Assembly: GCF_002105155.1 (NCBI RefSeq)
Contig: NW_019029005.1
Span: 248,001 to 312,000, forward strand
From: Lobosporangium transversale
Taxonomy: Eukaryota; Mortierellomycota; Mortierellomycetes; Mortierellales; Mortierellaceae
Reading direction: 5' to 3'
DNA length: 64,000 nt
A program made the position numbers and the translations under genes. Every line of letters begins with the position of its first letter. The first letter of the stretch is position 1. The notes under the pieces were generated by a model, which had not been told where the DNA came from, searched no databases, and worked only from the letters and a program-made list of their open reading frames with translations. This document shows, in pieces, positions 10,678-23,011 of this stretch.

Positions 10678-13174
10678 AAATTGAACTGTGATAGCCTCGT
10701 CCCAAATCTCCCAACTGAGGGTCTCCGGCTCGTTTCTTTCGACCGCCTGGACCTGCAGCGGGTGGATCCTGTAGCCATGCAGCTGTCAAGACAAGCTCTT
10801 TAGAGGATGGTTTGTGCTGTGACTGATATTGAAGTGGTGGTAATGGTGATGCCTCTGGTATCGAAGCTGACGGTGAGGAAGTCGTTTCTAGGGTTTTTGC
10901 AGAATAAGGTGTAGTGGGCGAGGTTACGCTCGTGGGAACTGGAGATACATGATCCATGACAGGCGATATCGCTCCAGCTTCAGCTTGTATGTCGGCGTCG
11001 TCCCTTAAGGAGACAAAGATGTATTAGCTGAGCTCGCATTGTTGGGAATGACTGACATACTAGAGTTTTGGTCTGAGCTTGTGGTCGTGATCGATGGGAC
11101 GGGCGAAATGTTTCGAGCTTGATCTTGATATCGCATATGCTGTTCTTGGCCTTGTTTATGATAATGTTCGGCTACTATCTCTTTGCCATTCGGTGAGGAT
11201 GGCCGACTAGAAGAGAGAACCGGGGGAAGGGGAAATGCGGCTATGGCAGAGGTCGTGAATTGAGCGGTAGGTGCGCTAGGCTGCTGCATGGCAGGTGTAG
11301 AGGTTGATTTGGACGTTAATGGAAAAGGTATCGGTGTAGCTGTTGGTATAGGCGTGGGCGTGAGTGTGGGCGATGGGGTTTTACAAGTTTCAGAAGATGG
11401 TAGTTCTGATGGTGAGAATAACTTGCGCTGTACATAATTTTGGTGACGGTGCTGTGGCTGTTGCTGCTGTTGCTGTTGTTGCTGTCGTTCTGATTGATGC
11501 GCTAAGAGGGATGGTTTGCGTCGAGGTGGTCTTATCGGAAGGGGCGAAAGGTCTGCAACTGTTGGCTCTGATCGAAGCAGGGGATCCAGAGTATGAACCG
11601 TTTTTTGGTACGGGCGAAGGCGCTCGAGCTATTGCGGTGGGTTCAGGCGAAGGAACTTGTTTGACAGGAGTATGAGCATTGTTGTTATTTACTTTCTTAT
11701 GAGCAGTAAAGTGGGGGGGAAGAGGAAGGGGAAGAGGAAGATGAAGCAGCATGCATAAGTGCCCGGGCAGGTGGATGAACAACGCCAGCGTTGCCATTGG
11801 GGTCAGAGTCCGATGAGGGTATGTTACTGGAAAAATCTGGGGTTGGCGGTAAATATGGCCCCAGAACGAGATGCGCCGTATTTGGTCCACTAGAGTCTGT
11901 GCTAGAGTCTACATTTACAAACAGTTGTCTCTGCTTTCACTGTTGCTGTGGTTGATGCAGCAGCTGGTTTCTTTAGACCTAGACTAGCACCATTAGGTCG
12001 GCGGTGGGGTTGGCCCCTAACAATGCATACTTCACAGTTTCTGTTAACACATCAGTAAAGACAGGCTGTTGATGGTCCTTAGGCAGGATTGCTTGGGGCG
12101 GATGTCTTGTAAGTTCCTCTTTGCCTTTATACAAATCAGAAGAGCTCGTCTTATCCTCGACTCGTTGTCGCACAGGCGTAGATGGTGCAGTTGCTCCTGA
12201 CTGTTGTTGTTGTTGTTGTTGGCGGCTTGTTGCTGCTGTTAATTGAGTTTGTGTTTGTTGTGTTGCTGCCTGAGTTGAATTAGTTGTCATATCTTGAAGT
12301 TGTGGCGTCAAATTCTTGTGAGCAATATGCGATGGTGATGCTGCTGATGACAATGGCCCCACTGTGATCATTGTTGGTTCAGATAAGGGCGTCTTTGTCT
12401 TCAATGTGTCAGACAAGTCCAACTTCCGAACTGCCGCTCTTGTAATAGATACGGTAGCCTTGGCGGAAGGCATTAACGGCTTTTTATCTGTAATGACAGG
12501 GCGTGCGTGATTCAAAGGTCGCGGAAAGGTGAAGGGAGGTAGCCTTCGAGCCTACTTGGGGCTCTTTCACTTTCTCTGTCTTCCGATGGCTGGGCTGAGA
12601 TTCCACGCGGCACCATGACTGCCGGTGCCGACATGAGGTCCATCGCTTGATTTCTTTGAAGAACAGTAGCATTTTTGTTGTTGCTGCTGTGACAAGTGCC
12701 GCTTTTGCCGCTCGAGGCGTGAATAAATGCTAATTGTGTGGTGGCGTCAACCCAGGATGTAAGGCAGGAGTAGGCTGAATTGGACTCGGAGAACGGCATC
12801 GATCGAGGGGTAAGGCAGCACGGAATTGAAGAAGACTGACGTTTTTCTGAACGTCATGATCATCATCGTCATCATCACTAATGTCGCTGCTTATCCGCAA
12901 TAAAGCTTGGTGTGCTTGGCGATCTTTTGAGCTCCTGTTGCTGATGTGAGCGACTGGGCGTAAAAAGGGACGGAGGCCGAGGAGTAGTAACAGTATTAGA
13001 ATTAGTTGTAGTGATAGTAATGACGGTGGAAGGGGTGGAGGCAGCAGTGGTATTTTTGATTCGTGAACGTGTCTGCTTGTGCTTAATAGCTCGTTTTTTG
13101 TAACAAAAAAGAAATATCCCTCCAACGATGACTACGGAGGAGATGGCGATGACGAAAAATGGGGTGAAGTCCAT
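10678..13174 (-). CDS. single-pass membrane-anchored Ser/Thr/Pro/Gln-rich protein, unknown function
   Basis: The start at 13174 encodes one hydrophobic segment (FFVIAISSVVIVGGIFLFCY, residues about 6-25) followed by a basic stretch (KKRAIKHK). This is a signal-anchor layout with a long cytosolic-type tail. The tail is low-complexity: an acidic run of Asp near 12850-12870, poly-Gln near 12205-12225 and 11460-11490, and Pro/Ser/Thr segments. Protein-like coding passes through all three frames, with switches near 12885, 12745, 12520, about 11900, 11490 and 11010. This suggests several single-base indels rather than several genes. The C-terminus is uncertain: the frame ending SQFNFDE stops at 10678, and another frame runs to 10490. 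I recognise no catalytic domain. It could be a broken copy, but neighbouring essential genes show the same kind of shifts. Confidence 0.5.
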
Positions 13175-14620
13175 ATTAGCGGGCTAAGAAGACATTTCCA
13201 AGTGGGAAGACAGAGAAGAGAACAAAATGAATATATTACGAGAAAGGTGTAAAGATAAAACAGAGCAGGCCGCGTAAAAAAGGCCGTGTAAAAAAAATAT
13301 ATATCTATATGAAAAAGTGAAAGGAAGGGAGTCCAGTCATTTTTATAACTGAATAGACTTCTTCTTTTATGGGGTCATCGAGAAAGAGAACAAACAAGAA
13401 TAAAAGTGAGATCAGAGCTTTCTACATTTTCTACATGAACTAAGAACTGTATTTTACTCTTCGCCCTCGTTTTTGTTTTGTTTTGTTTTTTTGCTGTAAA
13501 CATAAAGCTATCGCGATATCATATTTTATTTATTAACCTTTGCCCATATTAATTCCTAAGCTTTGCTTCCTCTTTCTTCTCGCCCTGTATGCTCACTGCT
13601 TTTTTTTTTTTTTTTTGTTTTGCTTCATCGGAATAAGAGCCGATCAACCCGCCACATTGCCCTTGGTCTTGCAAAAGCCTACGCTTTGATACACATGTCG
13701 AAAACAAACTCACTTTCTTCACACAAATGCATCAGGTGGCAAGTCCAATCTTAAAAAAAAAAGAATGTGTTCTTTTCTAAAAGGAACGGGTTACACATCA
13801 TGGATAGAGGAATGAGCCAAACTTGATCGTTTGTTTGTTTTTGCTCTCACTCAATCATCTTCTGTGCACAGCAGTAGGGATGGCCAATAGACCGCATTGG
13901 TTACAAAAATGTATTGAATGCATGCTCAGTACACACATAACCATGACAAGTGTCATTGTGTTTATGTTGTTCCCAACCTCGCTTTTTTTTTTTGTTTCAA
14001 GGTCCTTTTTCGGACAGTTATTCAACCGACCATATGAACGTAAACGGTCGAACGGCTTCCAGCTCTGTTCTGTCTTGTTGTTGTTGAATGTGAGTGTTTT
14101 TGACACGCTGTAACACGGAGAAGACTACAAACAAACCACAGAATGAAGAAGCAGAGAACATCTGTTTATATACATGTATTTGTATATAAATAAACCGTCG
14201 CCTAATTGCCCATCCACGTTGCAAATACAAACATGTAGTAGGAAACTCTTAATTATGGGACATCGATCCTATTTCTCCGCTTGTTTTCTTTTGTTTATGA
14301 TCTAACGTAGTATATTTAAACTTCCTTTTCATTTCGAAAGGCCCTTTCGCCTTTTTAATACAACCTTGCGGGGCCTTGAATGTCCTTTGGAGAGCACAGT
14401 TCCCAAGTTATCCTCCGGTGCCTCAATAGACTATTGGCTCGGCTTTCTTAACCCTTGCATGCTTTTCTTCATTGGACACATTCATCTCCAATAATTTTTA
14501 ATTTTTTATTTGGACTAAAAATATCAAAATCGACAAGATCGTATAATATAAGCCAATATTTGTGGGGTGCTGCTCTCATGCCAAAGATGAAACCTAATTG
14601 CTAAATGGTTAATACTTTGT
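13175..14620. other. intergenic region
   Basis: This is 5' flank of the membrane-anchored protein gene (minus) and 3' flank of the amine oxidase gene (minus). It has T runs at about 13600-13617 and 13981-13991. Short open frames here have no convincing composition. No RNA gene was recognised. Confidence 0.5.
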
Positions 14621-17153
14621 TTAAAATGTCTGAGCGAGGATTTTAGCAGCCTCACGTCGTCCTGTCATGAGTGCACCATGCACGCTCGCAAACGAAGTTG
14701 AGGTTGTGTGTTCACCTGCAAAATACACTCTTCCTCGGATCGCATCGTCCACAGCGATCATCTTCACAGCCTTGACGGAATTCTTTTTGGCCAATCCAGG
14801 GTAATAGTTGAAGTAATCACCTTCGAAAAAACCACTGGCCCCTCTATTGTTGCTGATCAAGGAGTCCTTCTCTGAGAGCAAAACAGCCCTATTCTGCTGC
14901 TGTCTTTGCTGCTGGTACTGATGTAGGGCCTGCTGCTTTTGTTCCTTAATGCCTGTAGTTATCCTGTAGTGGTTGTAAGGAGGCCTTAATGTCTGAGATG
15001 ACATGGTAGTATCATTGGTGATCGCTGTTGAATTTATGACCGAATAAGGGTCTTTCAGCTTGAAGGTAGTGTTTTGTAGGCCACTATCAGGCCCAACGGC
15101 GGTTGCATTGTCGGTGGGTTTTACTGAATACTTAGTAAGGCTATTAGATCCATGATTAGGAGTAAGGGCTCGATCGTTGAAAACCTTATTGTCACCGATC
15201 TTGCTACTGTGGTAGCCATGACTGCCTTCGGCGCCACCCATCTGTGGAAGGCCTGCAAATTGATTGAGGCAGTTACCTGTGGCCATCAAGCTGACGGGTA
15301 ACAGTGTCTTCATAACTCTTAATCCGTCAGTGCCCTTGAGCTTTTCAGCATAGGTGTCGATCACCTTTTTGTTGGTGCCCAAAAAGCTGTTTCCGCAAGC
15401 CTTGATATCCAGTTCTTCGAAACGCGATTCTCCTCTCTTTAATACTTGCTCAGGACTCGACATGACGACAACAGATCGGGCTCCAACAGGAGTTTCAAAT
15501 TCCGCAAGATCCGATTGATGAGCGCCAACGGGTTACTTGTATAAGAACCTTTAGCAAATGGATCTGCGTTCCATCGAGTCATAAAGACAGCTGTGGGCCT
15601 TGTACCAACGGGATCCTTGATGAGAACGTCGAAGTAATGGGCAAGATGGCAAATCAGTACCTCTTTAGCTTCATCCTCTGTGAGTTTTTCAAAGACATCA
15701 GCGGAGTCATTAGCCATGTATGCAATCATGATAGGCGCATTGTGGATGGGCATGAAAGACGTGTAGTTCGCAAGGTCGCTCATATAAGTCTCTAAAGCCA
15801 ACATCTGTCGCTTATTAAGGTGACGACAGATGTTGGCGTTAGGTATACTTGAAGAAGGTATAGGTAAAAATTTATAAAGTGTTTATCCTTGGGCCAGAAG
15901 CAAATAGGAAAATGAAGGATCACTTTCACCATAGTGCCAAAGCCCAGGCGTTTGATAGCTGTTTGCTTATTCATGGGCAAAGGCGGTGAAAATGTGACGG
16001 AGTTGGACTTGAGGACTCCAAGGGGAAGAGTGACCAAAACTATATCCGCAGTAAATACACCCTTGTTGTTGAAACCTTGACGGCAGACTCTATAATTTTG
16101 AAAGAAAGGAAGATAAGCCTGTAGCGGTTAAGAGCATTGCTCTAATTTTGCTGTCAGTTCATCGTAGTTCAACTATCTACATGTTTCTATGTATCCCCAT
16201 TTCTTTTGTTTAAAATAAAAAAAAATAAAATAAAAAAAAAATAAATAAAAGCGAGGGCTTTTCATCATTCAAAGCGCATGTAATCACTCACCATCATACG
16301 CAATGTGATCCACAACGTGCTCTAGCCGTATATCGACAGGACCCATGTCCTTGCAGAGCGTATCCAATACGCGGTCATAACCGTTTGTTACAATGCAATG
16401 ATCGCCTGGAGGCATATTTTCAGCATCCATGTACTTGAGAGAGACCTTGTCAAGTGGGATTGCATTTTCATCTGCCCAGAACTGCGCTAACAGAGGCACT
16501 ATTTTCAGTTCTCTCTCTGACATGTAATTGGGTAGTTTTGGGTCGCTGGACTGCCGGGTTGCCAGATACTGACATAGCCAGTTTTTGAAGGAGGTTCGAA
16601 TAGAAATTCCTTTCCGATTGTCACGAGAATATTCTTTGGCTCTGCCAAAAATATCCCAGAGGATGGCCCAATAATGATTACTCTCATCCTGGGCGAGCTC
16701 CTTATGGCCGGGACGATCATATATGACATCACTGTTCGTAGCTTCTAGACGCACCTGGGCTGCCTGGGCCAGGCTCACAATGGGGTTTGAGGGGTCGACA
16801 CCATGGATCCAGGATGCCCCAAAGTCGACAGGGATATCACTATGTTCACCAGAAAACAGATTTCGGTGCGTGTCGAGTCTACCTCCGATGCGGTTCTTAG
16901 CTTCAAGGACGGTCACCTGAATCGTGGAAGGATGTTTGGATAGCTCGTAAGCTAAGCATCAATGACACAGTATGGATATATATTTTGTCGAACGTTAAGA
17001 GAAAATAGCATGCGGAATGATGAAAGAAAAGGATAATTTGGGAAATAAAAATAAAAAAAATGAACATGTGATATGCACCAACCCTCACTAACCCAACATC
17101 TCCTCTTTAGACCATTTGTCATTTTATTATAACGCCGCAGCAGGTGTGGGAAT

Positions 17154-17193
<40 letters not shown>

Positions 17194-17321
17194 AGTGAAG
17201 ACTATGTTCTAGTGGAAAGGAGTGAGACGGCCTCGAGAGGGCGGTATTATTGTAGTTTACCTGCAGCGAGACCAGAGATACCAGCTCCAATAATGATAAC
17301 GTGTTTCTTTATAGAGTCCAT
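14621..17321 (-). CDS. flavin-containing amine oxidase (polyamine oxidase/LSD-like fold)
   Basis: Starting at 17321 the protein begins with HVIIIGAGISGLAAG, the dinucleotide-binding GxGxxG motif for FAD. Intron 1 is 16952-17260 and contains a >30-nt homopolymer. Exon 2 gives VTVLEAKNRIGGRLDTH and FGASWIHG, both classic for the family. Intron 2 is 16090-16291. Later parts read VLVTLPLGVLK and, at the C-terminus, RVYFAGEHTTSTSFASVHGA, the FAD-contacting end. The family oxidises amines such as polyamines to aldehyde and H2O2. The substrate cannot be told from sequence. A low-complexity insertion (about 14840-15250) rich in Gln/Asn/Ser precedes the C-terminus. Three frameshifts are visible: about 16064 (after KVST, before NKGVF), about 15865-15870 (T run) and about 15513. 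Each is repaired by one base. A 14-bp perfect hairpin lies at 15797-15837 inside the coding region. Confidence 0.9.
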
Positions 17322-18278
17322 AGCTTTAGGTGTTGCGAAAGGTGTTGCTATTATAGTTGTGTAGGCTGAAGTTGTGTAGGCTGTACTAATTGGTTTTGTT
17401 GTTGCTGTTTGAATATATACTCGAATTGACTGAAGATGGTTTTTTCTATTGTTGGGCGAATGCTTCAAAGTACAAGAGAATTACAGAAGGTTGGTTGGTG
17501 TGACTGGTACTCTGGCATGCAAGGATGTGTCTTTGTGCAACCACCAGTCAACTTGAAAAAAGGAAGTGAAATGAGAAAACTTACAATGGGAAGCGATGTA
17601 ACGAACAAAAAAAAAAAAAAAGATGAACTTGTTCGGTCAGTTGGCTGGTTGCTGCTTGCTTGAGGGTTAATTTGTTGAAGGTGAAGAGAAAGAAGTGGAG
17701 AAAGAAAGAACGAACGAAAAGATTACTTGATGGGGAAAGTACGTCTCTTTATACGATTTTAAAATCTTTAAATAGCAAAGAAATATGCCCACATGGCTGT
17801 TCGTTTGGCTTCTTTTCAACGAACAGTTTATTCCAGGAGAGAAAGAATTGAACAAAGAAAGCAGGCATGCTATTGGTGTCTACTTCACTCTCTCTTCTCT
17901 CTCTCTCTCTCTCTCTTTTTTTTTATTTTTGTTCCTGACGATTATGTTCCTGAGTTTGGTCTGCAATTGCCGCAATAGGCCTATATTTTTACTCGTGGAC
18001 AGAAAGGCATTCCTTGCTTTAAATGTTCCAAGCGCTGAAGATATCAATCCCTTGTGATGAAGGGGTGTAGGGACTTCTAAAAATATAATCCCTCACGCTT
18101 TTTATGGTCTATACTGTCTTTCTCAAAATCACATACCATGTCCTACTATTAACACCATTCGGCTCTTCTTCCATCAAAGATCTTTTTTTTAAAACGACAT
18201 TTGATCACCATTAATCTGGCTCACTATTTCTTACAAGTCCTTAAGCCCTTTTATCCCAACTCCTCGAATCAAATCTTG
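17322..18278. other. 5' flank of the amine oxidase gene
   Basis: This is the upstream region of the minus-strand oxidase. It includes an A run at about 17609-17622 and a (CT)n tract at about 17890-17915. No gene was recognised. Confidence 0.45.
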
Positions 18279-18695
18279 CTACTGACCTAAATTCGACTCT
18301 CCTGCGACGCGTGGCCCACAAAATCTGGAACAAATGTGCTTTACATGCATGCCACACCATATGATAAGTGTCATTTTAAGAAGTTGGACTGAGCAAGACG
18401 GCGTTGGCACTGAAGTCTTGAAATTCGAGACTTTCATTGCGTTTTTGCTGTGAGAGTGACTGAACCTAGGCAGTTGACATGTAATAGAGGACCTAGCTCC
18501 TTGGTACTTGGGATTAGTTGGTCTACTGGTCTGGCTCTTAATCTCCTCGTTAATGATGTCCAGATTGTTCTCTGTAACTCTGGGTGAACGATAAAGAAAG
18601 TCAACTCGTCGCTCGCTGGAGATGTAGTATTGCTTTGGAATAAATGGTTTCTTGAAGCAGGCATTAATATCCCAATATCCTACTGTATCGGACAT
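18279..18695 (-). CDS. hypothetical protein, 138 residues
   Basis: This is an uninterrupted frame from ATG 18695 to a stop at 18279. The composition is mixed rather than low-complexity (for example MSDTVGYWDINACFKKPFIP and SERRVDFLYRSP), which is why it is kept. The C-terminal half is rich in Cys and His (IIWCGMHVKHICSRFCG) but with no zinc-finger spacing I recognise. No domain and no partner gene are evident. It may be a small gene, part of a spliced gene, or chance. Confidence 0.25.
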   Translation of the reverse strand: MSDTVGYWDINACFKKPFIPKQYYISSERRVDFLYRSPRVTENNLDIINEEIKSQTSRPTNPKYQGARSSITCQLPRFSHSHSKNAMKVSNFKTSVPTPSCSVQLLKMTLIIWCGMHVKHICSRFCGPRVAGESNLGQ

Positions 18696-19744
18696 TGCTG
18701 ATCGTCTGGTTGTTCTACTCAGTAATCTCTCCTTGTGTAGTGCTCGGCTGAGGATGTTGCATTGTGGTATAGATATGTGTCATGTATTGAAATAGTGCCT
18801 ACTGCCTATACTGTTGGTCATGCGGCCCTGCATTTGTTTGAAGGAGGTATTGGATGAATCGAACGAATAGCAAGACACCAATCAAAACCATCATGAAGAA
18901 AGTTCGATTTTACTCACCACAATGTCAGATCGCGTTCTATAGTAACCCCACCGGTCTTTCAATCCATTTGGGCCCCCATAACTCACTCTTTTCTACGAGG
19001 AAAGGACGAATTTGTAAGTCACCAAGGCCTGAGAAAGAATCCAAAACAATGGCACGCCACACGGTACATCAACCTCTTGACCTTATTTTCTTTGTAAAAA
19101 AAAAAACAAAAAAAAAAAAAGCAAAGAAAAGAAAAAGCATAGAATGGAATCAGAATGTAATGATCAGCCACGACTTGGCAATCTACTCTCTTGTTGAGTT
19201 CTCATTGAGTTTTGGAATGAGCATCGGCTCTTTTGAGGGTTTGTTTGATTCATACCACAAAAGAAGGTGATGGGTGTATATGTGTATATGTGTATATGAC
19301 TCTTGGCCAAGGTAATTTCTTTGTCCTCCGCTCCTTCTATTATACCCTCTCTGTCACCCTACTGCAAAGGGACCATACGCGCTGCATTTGAGTTCTTTCG
19401 TACAGGTGCTTCACCTTGGTCAAAAGAGGATCATCCTGTCACCTTTCACTGACGGACTCAATATTGTACTTTATCTAATCATTCTAAATGCTACGTGTTT
19501 AAACATTGTCGAGGCTTCTATCGTCCTCAATCCCATTACCATGTAAGATTGGAGCTCTTTCCTTTTTATGGACGAAGAAAACAAAAGTCAAAAATGACAA
19601 TGCTTCTTAATGTAATGTCTTTGTTACGACTTCAAGGGTATTTGCCTGTCATCTAATTGTATCCGAGATTTGTCTGCCACAATTGACTCATGTGCACTTC
19701 TGCTACCTGCTTACAACGACCACCATATCCAATAACCGCTATTA
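18696..19744. other. intergenic region
   Basis: No convincing gene. It has an A-rich patch at about 19097-19135 and a short tandem GTGTATAT-type repeat at about 19270-19300. Confidence 0.4.
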
Positions 19745-20587
19745 ATGGAGCAAGGTTTACCACCAATAAATAGCAAAGAGCCATTGGATGACAATATTCA
19801 AACTCTTCCACATCTTAGTATATTGAATTTGTCACCCCCACCTAGTCGGCGGCAGCTGAACGCGAGCCTGTGCCTCCACACGGTCCTTTTCGCAGTACAT
19901 CGCTATCAACCAATCAGTTACTATGCTATGTGGCTCAGCTGCAAGGACTTTTCCTCCTCACAGTGCCGCACAAGCCAACCCAATACTCATATCCAAGGGT
20001 GCCCGAGCTTAGTCTCAGCTTACGGAGCCACCATATCTATCTCAACAGCGGCAACAACAGCAGCAACAACAACAACAATTGTAACGTTATTATAACGAGA
20101 TAACGACGCCCGCTATTTGGCTCGTTATGAATGGGCCGAAGGTAGTAACGAGTTAAATTCTTTCTTCCATCAGAGGCATTAATGGGTGCTATGAGATTTT
20201 AGGGGACGTTCCTGAGACTATAGTGCTTGCGAGTGGCGTTGGTATGTCACGCCCTGAGAGTTAAAACTATTTTGGTCTCCATCATCCATTCAGGCTAAAC
20301 TTTAAACAACCTCTAGAAACCAAATCTGCTTCTCCATCAAGAGATTTTGACGGAAGCAATAACAACAACAGTAAACTAACAATAGCACTGGCAAGTTTTA
20401 TGTGCGGCAACGACAGCAGCGGCCATTGCGGTTGCCATCTGCCACAATGAAAAAATCTTACGGGGCTGCTGGAGAAGGCACAAAGCCTAGTGAACAGGAT
20501 ACTCTGTTACGTCTGGCAGATATAGAGGGAGGAAAAAAGAAGAGGAGAGTGGTAGAGCCAAGAGATTTATTCCAGACATTGTGCTGA
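19745..20587 (+). pseudogene. possible broken or multi-frame coding region, unknown product
   Basis: From ATG 19745 a protein-like frame (MEQGLPPINSKEPLDDNIQT) runs into a Pro/Ser-rich segment. Coding character then appears in the overlapping frame at 19870-20103, which ends in a Ser/Asn repeat (CAGCAA/CAACAA repeats at about 20045-20080). It appears again at 20402-20587 (MKKSYGAAGEGTKPSEQDTL, then a basic GGKKKRRV). Stops interrupt all frames between these pieces and no intron borders join them convincingly. It resembles the low-complexity regulators elsewhere in the window with several indels, but no DNA-binding domain is visible. It is labelled as broken only because no continuous frame can be drawn. 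Confidence 0.25.
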
Positions 20588-20930
20588 CACTCCCTACACC
20601 TGCAGAGGCAGGTAGATTGTCCAGCAACTTCGCCATTTAAAACTTAAAAAAAAAATGATGGCGAGATATCTACGTCAATGTGATTGAGCGATTTTAGCAT
20701 TCAATTGATTACATTATTTGTATTCTCTAAACAATATAAATATATTAAATGAATTAAATGGGTTTTTTATCATTCCTTCTCCTTCTTTCACTCCTTTCCC
20801 TTTCTCCCTCATTCTGAATCTCATTGGAATCTCATTCCTTGCATCGCTGATTCGGTTACAATCTCTAAACTGGTTATTAATATTATAGCTATTACACCAT
20901 TTGTCTTCTCCCTTTCCTCGTCTCGTCCGA

Positions 20931-22430
20931 ATGGCTTCGCCCTCCTCAAATTCACACACTCTCTTCCGTGCCAAAGGCATTGGCAAAAAAAAAGAAGACG
21001 GCACATGGCTCTTAAAAAAAAAGAACAAAATAATAACTAAAGGGGGAATTTTTCACTGGCCCATTTCTGGTAATAGGGTATGTGCAAATATGAATAACGG
21101 ACATATTAATTTAATAATATTATTATTCGTCTCGGCAATTAACAATTACTATCTATCAAGCTGATCCCATTCCTTGTTTTATCCCACTTTAGTAAATCTA
21201 CTCTGCTCAAGTGCATCAACCAGACCATTTCTATGGATGAAGGTCAGGTTTGGCTGAATGACAAGTAAGTGAGGAGAGATAATAATCATGAGAGACATAA
21301 CAAAACAAACAAACAAAAAGATCTAGAACTTAAAATTAGAGATTAAAAGAAAAAAAAAAAAAAAACCTGCAATTGCCAAAAATGGTCATGCTCCTCCGAT
21401 ACTGATACTGCCATCTCTTAACTTACAAAAAACCATAAACAAAAAAATAAAAAAAAAATAAAAAAAATAAAAAAAAGAACTCCGGATCAATGGGCATCCC
21501 AACATGGCGAAGTTTAGTCATGTATATCCCTCAACGCACCGCTGTCATGGAAGGAACGCCTCTCGATTTCGTAGAAGTGATTCGAAAGTTCCAAACTCAC
21601 AAAAATAACACCGATTATTACGATGACCCCGTCCAAGTTGCACTAGAGTATGTCTCCATGTTTTTTGTGTGTCATCTAATCGAAGACTATCGATACGCCA
21701 ACCCAAAAAAAAAAAAAAAAAAAAAAAAATTTAGTAAGTATTTAACATAAAGTACTAACTCCATCTCATCTTTTTTTTTTTTTTTTTTTTTTTTTTTACA
21801 TCTTGTGTACGCATACCAATCTGCTCCTTTAATTATTAATCTCTAGCTGGGGTGTTCGACCCGATCTCTGGCATAGCAAGTGGAATACTCTCTCTGGAGG
21901 AGAGATACAACGAATCGCTCTCGCTATCGGATGCTCTTTCCGTCCAGAAGTCCTGCTTCTTGATGGTATGTGGCTACTTCTTTTTCTTCATAGTTTTTGG
22001 TCTTGAAATCGATGTGAAATCATTTTATATTTTTCATTGAAATCCTTTTTTTTTTTTTTTTTTTTTTCGAAACTATCGTGCATGCATGTGTATGTGTACT
22101 GATAACCTGCTAGAACCCACATCAGCGTTGGATGAAGAAAGTTGTGACAAGGTCGAGGAGACCCTTCGAGGACTCAACTGTATCTGGGTCACTCATAATC
22201 CTCACCAAGCCAAGCGTATCTCTAGCGCAGGAACATTGCAAATGCGTGAAGGCGATAACAGCGAACCTGGCAGCCCTTTGAGCGTAACTATAGAGAGCAA
22301 TCGTGATCATGGGGATGGACACGTTAAACCAAATGGAAGCAAGCATAACAAGGCCTCAGGCCATTCAAAATCTTCCTCAAATGCTTCTTCCTCAAGCTCT
22401 TCTTCCTCCAAGACCGCTGGTGCCCATTAA
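20931..22430 (+). CDS. ABC-type ATPase (soluble, single nucleotide-binding domain)
   Basis: Exon 1 from ATG 20931 reads MASPSSNSHTLFRAKGIGKK and KEDGTWLLK, typical of the strand before the Walker A. Exon 2 (21193-21264) opens with KSTLLKC, so the P-loop is split by an intron (donor GTATGT near 21077). The codons just before it do not give a clean GxxGxGKST without a one-base change. Exon 3 ends at 21647. Exon 4 (21847-21965) has the ABC signature LSGGEIQRIALA and the Walker B strand EVLLLD. Exon 5 (22114-22430) starts EPTSALDE and contains the H-loop IWVTHNP. The C-terminus is a Ser-rich tail. No membrane domain is encoded, so it would need a partner or act as a soluble ATPase. The closest known layouts are bacterial FetA/YbbL-like and plant STAR1-like ATPases. 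The exon-3 acceptor is unclear because the preceding 80 nt are A-rich. Confidence 0.8.
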
Positions 22431-23011
22431 TAGTATTTTTGCCGGTGACTCTACATTTTAACATAGGATAATAAATAAATCTTTTAACACACATCATCGC
22501 TCCAGGCACAAGGGTTGCCTTTATTCAACCTTTCGTATACCTTGCATACATGGAAAGCCACCATGGTAAGGAAATAAAAGAGTTTTTAGCAGATAACTAC
22601 ATCCCTAGTTCCGATCAGCATTGAAGGGGTTAAGTACAAATAAGACCAAATATGTGGTGAATACATCAAAGGGGCCAAGAATTACAACCATTATGGTGTT
22701 TAAAAAGATTAAATAACTTAATATGTACTCTCTCTGGGTTTTGTATCTTATTTACCATTATAAACTGTCTGAGAACCCAGGTTTATCGAGTATCTGGAAT
22801 ATATTTGAGTAACGTAATTCATTTCAAAGGCTTTGAAACGTGCTTTATTTGATATCTCTATGGAGGAGCGGAGGAAATCCATTTTCATGAGGTCAGGCCT
22901 GAAAGGACAGCTTCGGTTTGTTTATTTATTTTATTTACAAGGAAATAGCTGTCTATAATATTACGATTCATAAAAAAAAAAAAAAAAAAAAATCTTGCAA
23001 TCTCCTGTTTA
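22431..23011. other. spacer between convergent genes
   Basis: AT-rich, with an A run at about 22973-22992. No gene seen. It holds the 3' ends of the ABC ATPase and the Myb/zinc-finger gene. Confidence 0.5.

Noticed and set aside
18854-19270. 138-codon plus-strand frame
   Set aside because: Contains an A-run-derived poly-Lys stretch and no recognisable motif; likely chance.
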